A DNA stretch of 64,000 bases from Clostridium paraputrificum (GCF_900447045.1 NZ_UAWH01000014.1:264501-328500), one strand, 5' to 3'; numbered from the stretch's first letter, positions 24,697 to 34,855 are shown. The notes: generated from the letters alone by a model not told the origin. Translations and numbers: made by a program.

Positions 24697-26232
24697 ATGG
24701 CAAAGAAACCTGTAATGTTAATGATACTTGACGGATTTGGAATTGCTCCAAAGTCTGAAGGAAATGCTGTAGCATTAGCTAATAAACCAAATTATGATAA
24801 GTTAGTAAGTGAATATCCAACTACAGAATTACAAGCAAGTGGAATGGCTGTTGGTCTTCCAGAAGGTCAAATGGGAAATTCAGAAGTTGGTCACTTAAAT
24901 ATTGGTGCTGGTAGAATAGTATACCAAGAGTTAACTAGAATAACTAAGGCTATCCAAGATGGTGATTTCTTTGAAAATGAAGCATTATTAAAGGCTATGA
25001 AGAATGCTAAAGAAAATAATGCTGCATTACACTTAATGGGATTATTATCAGACGGTGGAGTTCACTCTCACATAGAACACTTAAGAGGTCTTTTAGAGTT
25101 TGCTAAGAAAGAAGGACTTCAAAAAGTTTATGTTCATGCATTTATGGACGGAAGAGACGTACCACCATCATCAGGTAAAGATTTTATAATTAAAACAGAA
25201 GAAATGATGAAAGAAGTTGGTGTAGGTCAAATTGCTACAGTAAGTGGTAGATATTATGCAATGGATAGAGATAACAGATGGGAAAGAGTTGAACTTGCTT
25301 ATAATGCTTTAGTATTAGGTAAGGGTGAAACTGCAACTTCTGCTGTTGAAGCTATAGAAAAATCATACCATGACAATAAGACAGATGAGTTCGTATTACC
25401 ATGTGTAGTTTTAGAAGATGGACATCCAACTGCTACAATTAAGAATGGTGATTCAGTTGTATTCTTCAACTTTAGACCAGATAGAGCTAGAGAAATAACA
25501 AGAGCAATTAACGATAAAGTATTTGATGGATTTAAGAGAGAAACATTAAACTTAACTTTCGTTACTATGACTCAATACGATAAAACTTTAGAAGGCGTTG
25601 AAATAGCATTTAAGCCTCAAACATTAGTTAACACATTAGGAGAATATGTTTCAGGTAAGGGATTACAACAATTAAGAATTGCTGAAACTGAAAAATATGC
25701 TCACGTAACATTCTTCTTCAATGGTGGAGTTGAAAAGGAAAATCCAGGAGAAGAAAGAAAGGTTATACCTTCTCCAAAGGTTGCTACTTACGACTTAAAA
25801 CCAGAAATGTCTGCTTTTGAAGTAACAGATGAATTAATAGCTAGATTAGATGAAGATAAGTACGATATGATCATACTTAACTATGCTAACCCAGATATGG
25901 TTGGTCATACTGGAGTTGTTGATGCTGCTATTAAGGCTGTAGAAACTGTAGATACTTGTCTTGGAAAAGTTGCTGAAAAGGTACTTGAAAAAGATGGTAC
26001 ATTATTCATAACTGCTGACCACGGAAATGCAGAAACTGAAATAGACTTCTCAACAGGAAATCCATTTACAGCACATACTACAAACCCAGTTCCATTTGTA
26101 TGGGTATCAAACCATGTTGATGGAAGAAAGCTTAAAGAAGGAAAGCTTGCTGATATAGCTCCTACTATGTTAGGTGTTATGGGAGTTGAAGTACCAGCTG
26201 AAATGACTGGAGAAAATTTAATAGTTGAATAA
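24697..26232 (+). CDS. gpmI: 2,3-bisphosphoglycerate-independent phosphoglycerate mutase
   Basis: Manganese-dependent glycolytic enzyme converting 3- to 2-phosphoglycerate, 511 residues. It belongs to the alkaline phosphatase superfamily. LMILDGFG carries the first metal-binding aspartate and MGNSEVGHLNIGAG the catalytic serine. HAFMDGRDVPPSS and SGRYYAMDRDNRW bind substrate, and FITADHGNAE has the second metal site. ATG 24697 follows GGAGGG; TTG 24685 overlaps that site. Unlike gap-pgk-tpiA it has its own terminator-bounded unit. In many Clostridium genomes eno lies close by; here an accessory block separates them. Confidence 0.97.
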   Translation: MAKKPVMLMILDGFGIAPKSEGNAVALANKPNYDKLVSEYPTTELQASGMAVGLPEGQMGNSEVGHLNIGAGRIVYQELTRITKAIQDGDFFENEALLKAMKNAKENNAALHLMGLLSDGGVHSHIEHLRGLLEFAKKEGLQKVYVHAFMDGRDVPPSSGKDFIIKTEEMMKEVGVGQIATVSGRYYAMDRDNRWERVELAYNALVLGKGETATSAVEAIEKSYHDNKTDEFVLPCVVLEDGHPTATIKNGDSVVFFNFRPDRAREITRAINDKVFDGFKRETLNLTFVTMTQYDKTLEGVEIAFKPQTLVNTLGEYVSGKGLQQLRIAETEKYAHVTFFFNGGVEKENPGEERKVIPSPKVATYDLKPEMSAFEVTDELIARLDEDKYDMIILNYANPDMVGHTGVVDAAIKAVETVDTCLGKVAEKVLEKDGTLFITADHGNAETEIDFSTGNPFTAHTTNPVPFVWVSNHVDGRKLKEGKLADIAPTMLGVMGVEVPAEMTGENLIVE

Positions 26233-26251
26233 TTTTATTAATAATTATGAT

Positions 26252-26280
26252 AGAGACTCGCTTAGGTGAGTCTCTTTTTT
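26252..26280 (+). terminator. Rho-independent terminator after gpmI
   Basis: AGAGACTCGC (26252-26261) pairs with GTGAGTCTCT (26266-26275), with one G-U pair, and runs into six Ts. Confidence 0.92.
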
Positions 26281-26283
26281 GCT

Positions 26284-26305
26284 AAAATTACAAAACTGTA
26301 ATTTT
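26284..26305. promoter_or_regulatory. Inverted repeat AAAATTACA-N4-TGTAATTTT upstream of the ABC operon
   Basis: Perfect 9-bp arms at 26284-26292 and 26297-26305 lie about 80 bp before the ATP-binding gene. The core ATTAC-N6-GTAAT occurs again at 32238-32253, upstream of the kinase-like gene at the other end of the same accessory block. It is a candidate operator for the block's response regulator. Confidence 0.45.
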
Positions 26306-26381
26306 TCATTTAATATTATAGTAATATTTAGATTTTATTATATAGGTATAGAATGAAAAGAGAGAAAGTGAGGAAATAAAA

Positions 26382-27047
26382 ATGGTAGTTATTAAAACAG
26401 ATAGTTTAAGTAAGGTTTATGGAAAAGACGGAAATAAGGTTATTGCATTAGATAATGTGAATATAGAAATTGAAAAAGGTGAATTTGTTGCAATTGTTGG
26501 AGCAAGCGGTTCTGGTAAGAGTACATTACTTCATCAAGTTGGTGGTGTAGATAGACCAACAAGTGGAAAAGTAATTATTGATAATGAAGATATATATAAA
26601 CTTAAAGAAGAAAAGCTAGCTATATTTAGAAGAAGGAAAATAGGATTTGTATTTCAATCATTTAATTTAATACCAGTTTTATCTGTAGAAGAAAATATAA
26701 AAATGCCTGCTCTACTTGATCATCAAAAAGTAGATAAAGAATACTTTAAAGATTTGGTTAAGACTTTAGGAATAAGTGATAGATTAAATCATCTTCCATC
26801 TGAGCTTTCAGGTGGCCAACAACAAAGAGTTGCTATAGCAAGAGCTTTAATAAATAAGCCAGCTATTATACTAGCTGATGAACCAACAGGAAATCTTGAT
26901 AGTGAAACATCAAAAGAAATAATGGAAATGTTAAAGCTATCTGTAAGAAAGTATAATCAAACAGCTATCGTAATCACTCATGATTTAAGCATTGCAGAAA
27001 ATGCTGATAGAGTAATAAAGATTAAAGATGGAAAAGTAATCGAATAG
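26382..27047 (+). CDS. ABC transporter ATP-binding protein (MacB/LolD type)
   Basis: Cytoplasmic ATPase subunit of 221 residues powering the permease that follows. Walker A is GASGSGKST (about 41-49), the Q loop is VFQSFNLIP, the signature is LSGGQQQR, and Walker B is [13 protein letters not shown]; the H loop is VITHDL. This is the subgroup that pairs with FtsX-fold permeases in peptide export or antimicrobial-peptide resistance. Only 11 bases separate it from the permease. The two-component genes 3 kb downstream suggest a regulated envelope-stress or peptide-sensing module. Confidence 0.95.
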   Translation: MVVIKTDSLSKVYGKDGNKVIALDNVNIEIEKGEFVAIVGASGSGKSTLLHQVGGVDRPTSGKVIIDNEDIYKLKEEKLAIFRRRKIGFVFQSFNLIPVLSVEENIKMPALLDHQKVDKEYFKDLVKTLGISDRLNHLPSELSGGQQQRVAIARALINKPAIILADEPTGNLDSETSKEIMEMLKLSVRKYNQTAIVITHDLSIAENADRVIKIKDGKVIE

Positions 27048-27058
27048 GGGGGTAAGAA

Positions 27059-29587
27059 GTGAAAAATTATAGTGAAATATCTAATAGATATATGAAGCAA
27101 AATAAAAAGCGTACTTCCCTAACAATACTTGGAATAACATTAGCTACAATATTAATATTTGCAGTTGGTACTTTTCTTTTAAGCTTTAGAGATTCTATGT
27201 TAGTAGAGCAAAGAAGAACTGGTGGGGATTATGAGTTTATATTGAGAAATATAACAAGTGAGCAAGTAGATAAAATTAAAAATAATGCAGAAGTAAAAGA
27301 TACATCTTTATTACTATCAAGTGATGATGAATATACAATGGAAGGAAAAGATGAAATATTAACTTTTGATTATGGTAATAAAGATTATTATGAAAAGATG
27401 CAGACATCACCAATTAAAGAAGGTAGAGTACCTACTAAGGAGAACGAAATTCTAATTAATCAATCTGTAAAGTCCTTATTAAAAGTTAATGTTGGAGATA
27501 AGATTGACTTAAAAGATGCAAATGGAAATGAAAAAGTGGTTGAAGTCGTTGGAATAGAGGAAGGGACACTTTATTCAGGTAATAATGTATTTTATGTAAA
27601 AGACTATTTAAATGATAAAAACTTAGATCAAAATGCTGAGTATAATTTATATTTAAATCTAAAGTCAGGTAAAAATAAACAAGAGATTATTGCAAAGATA
27701 ACAGAGCAAAACAATATAAATAAGGAATCTATAAACAATAATTCTAATGTACTATATTTAACAGGTAATGGTGGAAATGAATATGTATCAGGAGCTTTAA
27801 GAAATATGGCTATATTTGTAATAGCTACAATAATAGTTTGTACCATAGTTGTTATTTATAATTCCTTTAATATTTCAGTAATAGAGAGAATAAGGTATTT
27901 TGGAATATTAAAAGCTATAGGGGCAACCCCTAAACAAATAAAAAGAATCATATACAAAGAGGGCTTTTTAATGGGGCTTATAGCTTTACCATTAGGCTGT
28001 ATAGTAGGATTCTTGGCATTAAAGTATGGTATTAAAATATTTATTGGAGATACCTTAATGTTTATTGAGAGCTTTAAAGTTGGATTTTATCCTGTAATCA
28101 TTTTAGTTACAGCCATATTGGTTGCTATTACTATATTTTTATCAATTCTAATGCCAGCTAGGAAGGCAAATAAGATATCGGCAGTTGATGCAATAAGGAA
28201 TAAAAATGAAATAAAGTTAGGGAAGCTTAAGAGAAGAAAAGGAAGAATAGTTGGAAAAATATTTGGTGTTGAAGGTAGTATTGCTTATAAGAATATAAGG
28301 AGAACACCATTTAGATTCATTATTACTTGTTTAGCATTAACAGTATCAATTATTATGTTTAATGTATTCTATGGATTTGTTGATTTTGCTAAACAATCTG
28401 TAATGCAACAATTTATGTATTCACCTTTTGATGCTCAGCTTTCTAATGAAGTTACAGATAGTGGATTAAAAAGTGAAGATATTAAAGAAATAGAAGGTAA
28501 AGACTTTATAAGAAAAGAATATAAATTTTATATTGATTATGCTAATTTAGCTATACCAAAAGATAGTGTGAACCCAGATTATGCTAACAAAGTAGGAAGA
28601 AATCCATTTTACGATAATTTCCCTTCGTCAGATATGATAGATGCTAGTGGAACACAAATATATGTTGGGGGAAATGATGAATTAAATATTATAGACAGAT
28701 ATATAGTTGATGGAAAAGTAGATTTAGATAAGCTTAAGAAAAATGGAGTAATTCTTTTAGATGGCTACCAAATACGTAATGAAGATGGAGATATAGAATC
28801 AGTACAGGCTACTAAATATAAGGTTGGAGACAAGATCAGAATACCTAAATTAGATAATTATAGTAGAAATGTAGAAAATGCTAGTAGAAATATAGAAGAA
28901 GCAATAAAGAATAAGGATTACTATGAATTGGAGGTTGTTGCTATAGCTAATAGAGAACCATTAATGGGAAATACACTTTATAGTGCACCACAATTAATGT
29001 TCCATGAAGATTTGTTTAAGACTATGGTTAAGGATTTTAATTATAATGGTCTGTTCTTTGACTTTGAGGGAGACGAGGAAGCAAGAGAAAAAGCACTTGA
29101 GTATTTTAATAATGTAGCAGATGAAAAGGAACTTGTTTATCAAGATTTAGGAGATTTACTAAAAGAAGTAGACAGCATATATGGACAAATTGAATTCTTT
29201 GTTTATTGCTTTATAGCAATTGTTACAATAATTTCAGTAGTTAATATTTTTAATACAATATCAACCAATTTATTGTTAAGAAGAAAAGAGTTTTCTACCT
29301 TAAAAGCTATAGGTATGACCGAAAAGCAACTTAAGAAGAGCGTATTGCTTGAAGGTACCCTTTATGGAATCTTATCAGCTATAATTGGTGGAGGAGTATC
29401 AGCAGTGCTTCTAGGATTATTAGTTAAACTTGGAGCAGGTTTTGCAGAAGTTCAATATAACTTTGACTTTATTGCATTCGCTATTTCAATAATATGCGCA
29501 ATAGGAGTAACTTATATTGCAACTGTTATTCCAATGAATAAACTTAAGAAGCTTACTATAGTTGAGGGAATAAGTGAAGAAGAGTAG
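27059..29587 (+). CDS. ABC transporter permease with two FtsX domains
   Basis: Membrane permease of 842 residues. A first membrane segment (LTILGITLATILIFAVGTFLL) is followed by an extracytoplasmic MacB-like domain (about 45-245) and an FtsX core with three helices ending about 370. A second set begins NIRRTPFRFIITCLALTVSII, with another outer domain of about 240 residues and a final FtsX core (VNIFNTISTNLLLRRKEFSTLKAIG). This duplicated layout of about eight helices is that of SalY/YvrN-like antimicrobial-peptide transporters. It is not the ten-helix BceB type. Start is GTG 27059 after a GGGGGT ribosome-binding site. The cargo is unknown. Confidence 0.9.
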   Translation: MKNYSEISNRYMKQNKKRTSLTILGITLATILIFAVGTFLLSFRDSMLVEQRRTGGDYEFILRNITSEQVDKIKNNAEVKDTSLLLSSDDEYTMEGKDEILTFDYGNKDYYEKMQTSPIKEGRVPTKENEILINQSVKSLLKVNVGDKIDLKDANGNEKVVEVVGIEEGTLYSGNNVFYVKDYLNDKNLDQNAEYNLYLNLKSGKNKQEIIAKITEQNNINKESINNNSNVLYLTGNGGNEYVSGALRNMAIFVIATIIVCTIVVIYNSFNISVIERIRYFGILKAIGATPKQIKRIIYKEGFLMGLIALPLGCIVGFLALKYGIKIFIGDTLMFIESFKVGFYPVIILVTAILVAITIFLSILMPARKANKISAVDAIRNKNEIKLGKLKRRKGRIVGKIFGVEGSIAYKNIRRTPFRFIITCLALTVSIIMFNVFYGFVDFAKQSVMQQFMYSPFDAQLSNEVTDSGLKSEDIKEIEGKDFIRKEYKFYIDYANLAIPKDSVNPDYANKVGRNPFYDNFPSSDMIDASGTQIYVGGNDELNIIDRYIVDGKVDLDKLKKNGVILLDGYQIRNEDGDIESVQATKYKVGDKIRIPKLDNYSRNVENASRNIEEAIKNKDYYELEVVAIANREPLMGNTLYSAPQLMFHEDLFKTMVKDFNYNGLFFDFEGDEEAREKALEYFNNVADEKELVYQDLGDLLKEVDSIYGQIEFFVYCFIAIVTIISVVNIFNTISTNLLLRRKEFSTLKAIGMTEKQLKKSVLLEGTLYGILSAIIGGGVSAVLLGLLVKLGAGFAEVQYNFDFIAFAISIICAIGVTYIATVIPMNKLKKLTIVEGISEEE

Positions 29588-29600
29588 GCAGGTAAGAAGG

Positions 29601-29740
29601 TAAGAGATAATAGAGATAAAAAGATTAAAAAGGATAATAGGGATTAGGAGGAGAAATTGCCCTTGGCAATTTCTCTCCTTAAATAAAAAAACTTTGCAGG
29701 TGCAAAGTTTTTTTATTATCTTTATTATCTCATTTATCTC
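29601..29740 (+). repeat. Intergenic repeat element with nested terminators after the ABC permease
   Basis: GAGATAATAGAGATAA (29604-29619) on the left and TTATTATCTTTATTATCTC (29712-29730) on the right are imperfect inverted arms of the GATAATAAAGATAA family. Between them sit a hairpin GAGAAATTGCC/GGCAATTTCTC (about 29651-29675) and a clear terminator AACTTTGC/GCAAAGTT at 29685-29714. The remaining stretch to 30010 holds no convincing gene. Confidence 0.7.
29685..29714 (+). terminator. Rho-independent terminator after the ABC permease
   Basis: A stem AAAAAACTTTGCA/TGCAAAGTTTTTT with a tiny loop and a T run (29708-29714). It is nested inside the repeat element and is A-rich at the other end, so it could work in both directions. 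Confidence 0.88.
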
Positions 29741-30025
29741 AGGCATCTTTCTTATCTTATAAAGGTTTTTTATTTGGAATATCAGAACTATTCCTACAAT
29801 TCACCACGAATAAATTATGAATTTATATATATCACTATGACTGTCTGGAAATTCATAATCATAAAATTATAATAAGTATCAACCTGGTTTTAGTTTTCAT
29901 GATAGGCCTCCTGAAGTAATCATAGGCACTCTCTACCACAAAATGTAAAATAAGAGAAGGGGTTTTTGTAATTTCCGGGGAAATATATTAGAATAAAATG
30001 GAATAATAATTTTAAGGAGAGGTAA

Positions 30026-30712
30026 ATGAATATTTTATTAGTTGAAGATGATATTACTTTAGCAATGGGAATCGAATATTCTCTAAAAAATGAAGGATTT
30101 AATGTCCATACAGTAGGAAAAATAAAAGATGCAAAAGAAAAGATAAGTAATTCACATATAGATATTATTTTATTAGACGTAAATTTACCAGATGGAAATG
30201 GATATGAGTTATGTAAAGAGGTTAGGGTAGATAGTGAGGTTCCAATAATTTTTCTAACTGCCTGTGACGAAGAGGTTAACATAGTTATGGGATTAGATTT
30301 AGGTGCTGATGATTATATAACTAAACCAGTTAGAGTTAGAGAATTAGTAGCTAGGATAAATGCAGTTGCTAGAAGAAAAGGTGTAGTATCTAAAGATAAA
30401 GAAGATAATAAAATTATTGTTAGAGATATTAAAGTGTTGCCTTTAAAATATGAAGTTTATAAGGGAGAAGAAAAACTTCAATTAACTTCAGTAGAATATA
30501 AATTACTTTTACTTTTAATAGAGAATTCTGGAAATGTATTAACTAGAAAGACATTGTTAGAAAAGCTTTGGGATATAGAAGGAGATTTTATTGAAGAGAG
30601 CACATTAACAGTATATATAAAAAGATTAAGAGAAAAACTTAAAGAGGATAAGGAAAATCCTTATATTGAAACTGTTAGAGGAATAGGTTATAAGTGGATA
30701 GGTGAAAAATAA
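30026..30712 (+). CDS. OmpR-family response regulator
   Basis: Two-component transcription factor, 228 residues. The receiver has Glu7/Asp8/Asp9, phosphoacceptor Asp51 in IILLDVNLP, and Lys in ITKPV. The winged helix (about 128-226) includes LTSVEYKLLLLLIENSGNVLT and ESTLTVYIKRLREKL. AAGGAGAGG precedes the ATG. The kinase ATG overlaps its TAA by one base (TAATG). Between an ABC transporter and the cognate kinase, it most likely controls the transporter. The ATTAC-N6-GTAAT repeats at 26.3 and 32.2 kb are candidate targets. Confidence 0.94.
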   Translation: MNILLVEDDITLAMGIEYSLKNEGFNVHTVGKIKDAKEKISNSHIDIILLDVNLPDGNGYELCKEVRVDSEVPIIFLTACDEEVNIVMGLDLGADDYITKPVRVRELVARINAVARRKGVVSKDKEDNKIIVRDIKVLPLKYEVYKGEEKLQLTSVEYKLLLLLIENSGNVLTRKTLLEKLWDIEGDFIEESTLTVYIKRLREKLKEDKENPYIETVRGIGYKWIGEK

Positions 30713-31959
30713 TGAATTTAAAAAGGTTATATAATAATCCAGAAGCTAAGAAAATAACATCAAAATTTCTTATTATTTTTTTAGTTGGAGTTATATCAAT
30801 ATTTGGAGCAACTTACTATGTTGTTGAGAATATAAACAAAACTTTACTTGATCAAAATATTTCTGTTATTAGTAGTGTTATAGAAAATAAGGAAATATCA
30901 GAAGTTATTAAAGGATTTTATGAGATAAAGGATGGAAATGAGTTAGTAGAAGCTAAGGAGATACTTGAAAGTTATGGATATGATGATGACTTATCTATAA
31001 TGGTTAATGAGGTTACAAATAAATTTTATACAGAGATACTAGTTATATTCATACCAATAATTATTCTATTTACTATAATGCTTTACTTAATATTTATTAA
31101 AGAATTGAAGGATATATATGTCCAAGTTGATAATATAGTAAAAAATATTTCAGACACTTCAAATGGTAAATTTAAGAAGATTGAACCTAAGTATAAAGAG
31201 GGAGATGTAGCTATACTTACAACTTCTCTTAATTATATGGGAGAAAGAGTTAATAATTCTATTCAAAAATTAAATGAAGATAAAGATAATTTAAAAGATT
31301 TCTTATCGGATATTTCTCATCAATTAAAGACTCCATTAGCATCTTTGGTTATGTTTACAGATTTAATGAAGGAAAATGAGGATATGCCTAAGGAGGATAG
31401 GGCAAAGTTTTTAGATAAGTGTGATGAGCAAGAAGTAAGAATGGAATGGCTTATAATGAATCTTTTAAAAGTTGGAAGGTTAGAGGCAGGAGCAGTAAAC
31501 TTTAAAAGAGAAAGACAACCTTTAAGGGAAACTATAGAGCTAGCAGTTTCTTCTTTAATTGGAGAAGCTGAAAGAAAAAATCAAAAGCTTATAGTAACTG
31601 GAGATTTAGACTGTGAGGTTGTGCATGATAGAGAGTGGTTAGGTGAAGCCATATCTAATATTACCAAGAATGCTATAGAACATACTCAGGATAGCGGAGA
31701 AATAGAAATTCGAGTTTCTGAGGGGAAAATTATAAAGAATATTTATATTAAAGATAATGGACCTGGAATACCTAAGGATATTAGAAAAAAGGTATTTAAG
31801 AGATTTTATAAGGGTGAAAGTAGTACAGATCCAAAGAGTATAGGGATTGGTTTATCCTTATCTAAAAGTATAGTTGAAGAATTAGGTGGAGAAATAAGGC
31901 TTATTAGTGAAGAGGGAGAAGGAACTACATTTATTATTAGTTTTATAGAAATGGATTAA
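30712..31959 (+). CDS. Sensor histidine kinase
   Basis: Membrane sensor kinase of 415 residues. Two membrane segments (about 18-37 and 108-129) flank a sensor domain of about 70 residues. A HAMP-like linker leads to the dimerisation helix with His203 in DISHQLKTPLASL, then the ATPase domain with the N box ISNITKNAIEHT, DNGPGIP and SIGIGLSLSKSIV. The ~70-residue sensor is larger than that of intramembrane-sensing BceS kinases, so the module is only loosely like BceRS-BceAB. Translation is coupled to the response regulator by a one-base overlap. Its 3' end overlaps a convergent small gene by 17 bp. Confidence 0.94.
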   Translation: MNLKRLYNNPEAKKITSKFLIIFLVGVISIFGATYYVVENINKTLLDQNISVISSVIENKEISEVIKGFYEIKDGNELVEAKEILESYGYDDDLSIMVNEVTNKFYTEILVIFIPIIILFTIMLYLIFIKELKDIYVQVDNIVKNISDTSNGKFKKIEPKYKEGDVAILTTSLNYMGERVNNSIQKLNEDKDNLKDFLSDISHQLKTPLASLVMFTDLMKENEDMPKEDRAKFLDKCDEQEVRMEWLIMNLLKVGRLEAGAVNFKRERQPLRETIELAVSSLIGEAERKNQKLIVTGDLDCEVVHDREWLGEAISNITKNAIEHTQDSGEIEIRVSEGKIIKNIYIKDNGPGIPKDIRKKVFKRFYKGESSTDPKSIGIGLSLSKSIVEELGGEIRLISEEGEGTTFIISFIEMD

Positions 31960-32161
31960 AATCAAACTTTTTTAATATAATCATAACTATGGTAAACGGA
32001 ATAATTGCTGATAAAGCTGAGATTAATCCTATCATAATACTTTCCATTGAAAAGTTTCCTCTTAAATATGCAAGTGTATTACCTACACCAGTCATAATAC
32101 CAAAAGCCATGCTTCCTAATAAAATAGTTTTAATATCATCTTTATTTAGTAAATTTTTCAT
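31943..32161 (-). CDS. Small membrane protein, 72 residues
   Basis: Minus-strand frame starting MKNLLNKDDIKTILLGS. An AGGTGG ribosome-binding site lies 8-9 nt before the ATG; an upstream in-frame GTG at 32173 overlaps that site and is not used. Two hydrophobic segments (about 14-33 and 41-63) are joined by a short polar loop (YLRGNFSMES), and the protein ends in a charged tail (KKFDFNPF). It is convergent with the histidine kinase gene, overlapping its end by 17 bp, and divergent from the kinase-like gene. I do not recognise the family. A frame of 65 codons on the opposite strand across the same region lacks a ribosome-binding site and is judged a shadow. Confidence 0.66.
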   Translation of the reverse strand: MKNLLNKDDIKTILLGSMAFGIMTGVGNTLAYLRGNFSMESIMIGLISALSAIIPFTIVMIILKKFDFNPFL

Positions 32162-32237
32162 TTTTATTACCACCTTTTTTATTTGATTCTATGTTTTAAT
32201 AATAAGCGATCAATATTACTAGGAGATTAATACAAGA

Positions 32238-32253
32238 ATTACAAATTAGTAAT
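32238..32253. promoter_or_regulatory. Inverted repeat ATTAC-N6-GTAAT between divergent genes
   Basis: ATTACAAATTAGTAAT lies between the minus-strand small membrane gene and the plus-strand kinase-like gene, matching the core of the inverted repeat at 26287-26302. It could serve both divergent promoters. Confidence 0.4.
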
Positions 32254-32337
32254 AATTAAGTTAATGGTATTTTGTTTTTTCATATTATGTGATTATTAAA
32301 CATATAAATATATCAAAATAATATAAAGGTAGATTCT

Positions 32338-32964
32338 ATGAAAAAATATCATTGTTATTCAGCAAGCTTTGATGATAAAACAGAAGAGTTATTTAGAGAA
32401 GCTATATTCTTAGGACAAGGAAATAATGGGGTTGTGTATAAGTTGCCTGAGAATAAGGTAATAAAAATTTTTGTTGAAGAAAAGGTCTGTAGTGACGAAT
32501 CATATACTCTTTCAAGGACTAACGGGTCTAAATACTTTCCTAGAATATATAAGATAGGCAAATTATATATTGTAAGAGAAATGGTAGAGGGGATTCAGCT
32601 TGATAAATACATAAAGAAAAACGGGCTAAACTTAGAACTAACAAGAAATATCTATAAGCTAATAAAAGAATTTAAAAGGTTAGACTTCTCTAAAATAGAC
32701 ACAAGATGCAAAGATGTATATGTAAAAGATGATTGTACAATAATGCTTATTGACCCTAAAAAGTGTTATAAAAGAAAAGTGAATTTTCCAAGACATTTAA
32801 TGAAAGGTTTTTTAAAGCTTGAAGTTTTAGATGATTTCATAAAGTATATGGAAAAGATTGATAAGAAGAAAGCTAAGGAATGGAAGAATAAGTTTGATAA
32901 GTATTGGCAAAAAGAAAGTCAAAAAGAGAAATACCAAAGAGATGATGAAGATTTATACTTATAG
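32338..32964 (+). CDS. Protein-kinase-like protein with an unusual catalytic loop
   Basis: A 208-residue protein with a compact kinase fold signature. The glycine loop is GQGNNG (26-31), the ATP-anchoring lysine Lys43 lies in VIKIF, and Glu-rich helix and hinge follow (VREMVEG). The catalytic-loop equivalent is D121-x4-D126, where kinases usually have D-x4-N. The metal-binding DFG is replaced by Asp139-Pro-Lys. This resembles RIO- or lipopolysaccharide-kinase-like proteins; substrate and even activity are uncertain. The C terminus is highly charged (about 170-208). Only a weak ribosome-binding site (AAAGGTAG) precedes the ATG. It is the last gene of the block between gpmI and eno. A loose hairpin (AAGAGGG/CCCTCTT, 32972-33014) follows. 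Confidence 0.72.
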   Translation: MKKYHCYSASFDDKTEELFREAIFLGQGNNGVVYKLPENKVIKIFVEEKVCSDESYTLSRTNGSKYFPRIYKIGKLYIVREMVEGIQLDKYIKKNGLNLELTRNIYKLIKEFKRLDFSKIDTRCKDVYVKDDCTIMLIDPKKCYKRKVNFPRHLMKGFLKLEVLDDFIKYMEKIDKKKAKEWKNKFDKYWQKESQKEKYQRDDEDLYL

Positions 32965-33103
32965 TTTTTACAAGAGGGAGTCAAAGTAAAAGTGAGTTAT
33001 TTTGAGGCCCTCTTAATTAATTTTATGAATATAAGAATAATATTTAGTAAATACTATTCTTGTTACTTGAACTAACAAATATTAGAAATATATAAGTTTT
33101 TAA

Positions 33104-34408
<1,305 letters not shown>

Positions 34409-34426
34409 TTTAAAAAGATTAAAATC

Positions 34427-34467
34427 AGTAATAGAAGTGGTTAATTATTACTTCTATTACTTTTTTT
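34427..34467 (+). terminator. Strong terminator after eno
   Basis: AGTAATAGAAGT (34427-34438) and ACTTCTATTACT (34450-34461) are perfect arms followed by seven Ts. Confidence 0.93.
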
Positions 34468-34501
34468 ATGCTATTATTTAAGAAAACTTCTTTAAAAATA
34501 T

Positions 34502-34530
34502 TTGTAAAAAAATGCATAGTGTGATATGAT
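34502..34530 (+). promoter_or_regulatory. Sigma-A-type promoter for secG
   Basis: TTGTAA (34502-34507), 17-bp spacer, TATGAT (34525-34530), about 52 bp before the start codon. Confidence 0.55.
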
Positions 34531-34581
34531 AATTTTATTGTAATATGTATTTATTAGGCTTACTAAGCAGGAGGTGTTCCT

Positions 34582-34812
34582 ATGAAAACTGCATTATTAG
34601 TTGTAGAAGTTATATTAGGATTAATAGTTATTGTATCTATATTAATGCAACCAAGTAAATCAGATGCTTTAAGTGGATTAGTACAAGGAAGCAAAAATGA
34701 AACTTTCTATGCTAAAAATAAAGTAAGAACAAAGGAAGTAATGTTAGAAAGATTAACAGTTATTTCAATGGTTCTTTTTGCAGCTACTACTTTAGTATTA
34801 AACATAATATAA
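34582..34812 (+). CDS. secG: Preprotein translocase subunit SecG
   Basis: Small membrane subunit of the SecYEG protein-export channel, 76 residues. Two membrane helices (ALLVVEVILGLIVIVSILMQ and VISMVLFAATTLVLNII) flank a cytoplasmic loop with the family motif QPSKSDALSGLVQGSKNETFY, given here in outline (residues about 23-42). AGGAGGTG precedes the ATG. It has its own promoter and terminator but keeps the common Clostridium neighbourhood eno-secG-rnr-smpB-ssrA. Confidence 0.94.
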   Translation: MKTALLVVEVILGLIVIVSILMQPSKSDALSGLVQGSKNETFYAKNKVRTKEVMLERLTVISMVLFAATTLVLNII

Positions 34813-34824
34813 ATAAGATAAATT

Positions 34825-34855
34825 AACAGCTATTTATGTAGCTGTTTATTTTTTT
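34825..34855 (+). terminator. Rho-independent terminator after secG
   Basis: AACAGCTA (34825-34832) pairs with TAGCTGTT (34839-34846), followed by TATTTTTTT. Confidence 0.9.

Noticed and set aside
31989-32186. Plus-strand frame of 65 codons
   Set aside because: Exactly opposite a minus-strand gene with a proper ribosome-binding site and membrane-helix pattern; it has no ribosome-binding site itself.
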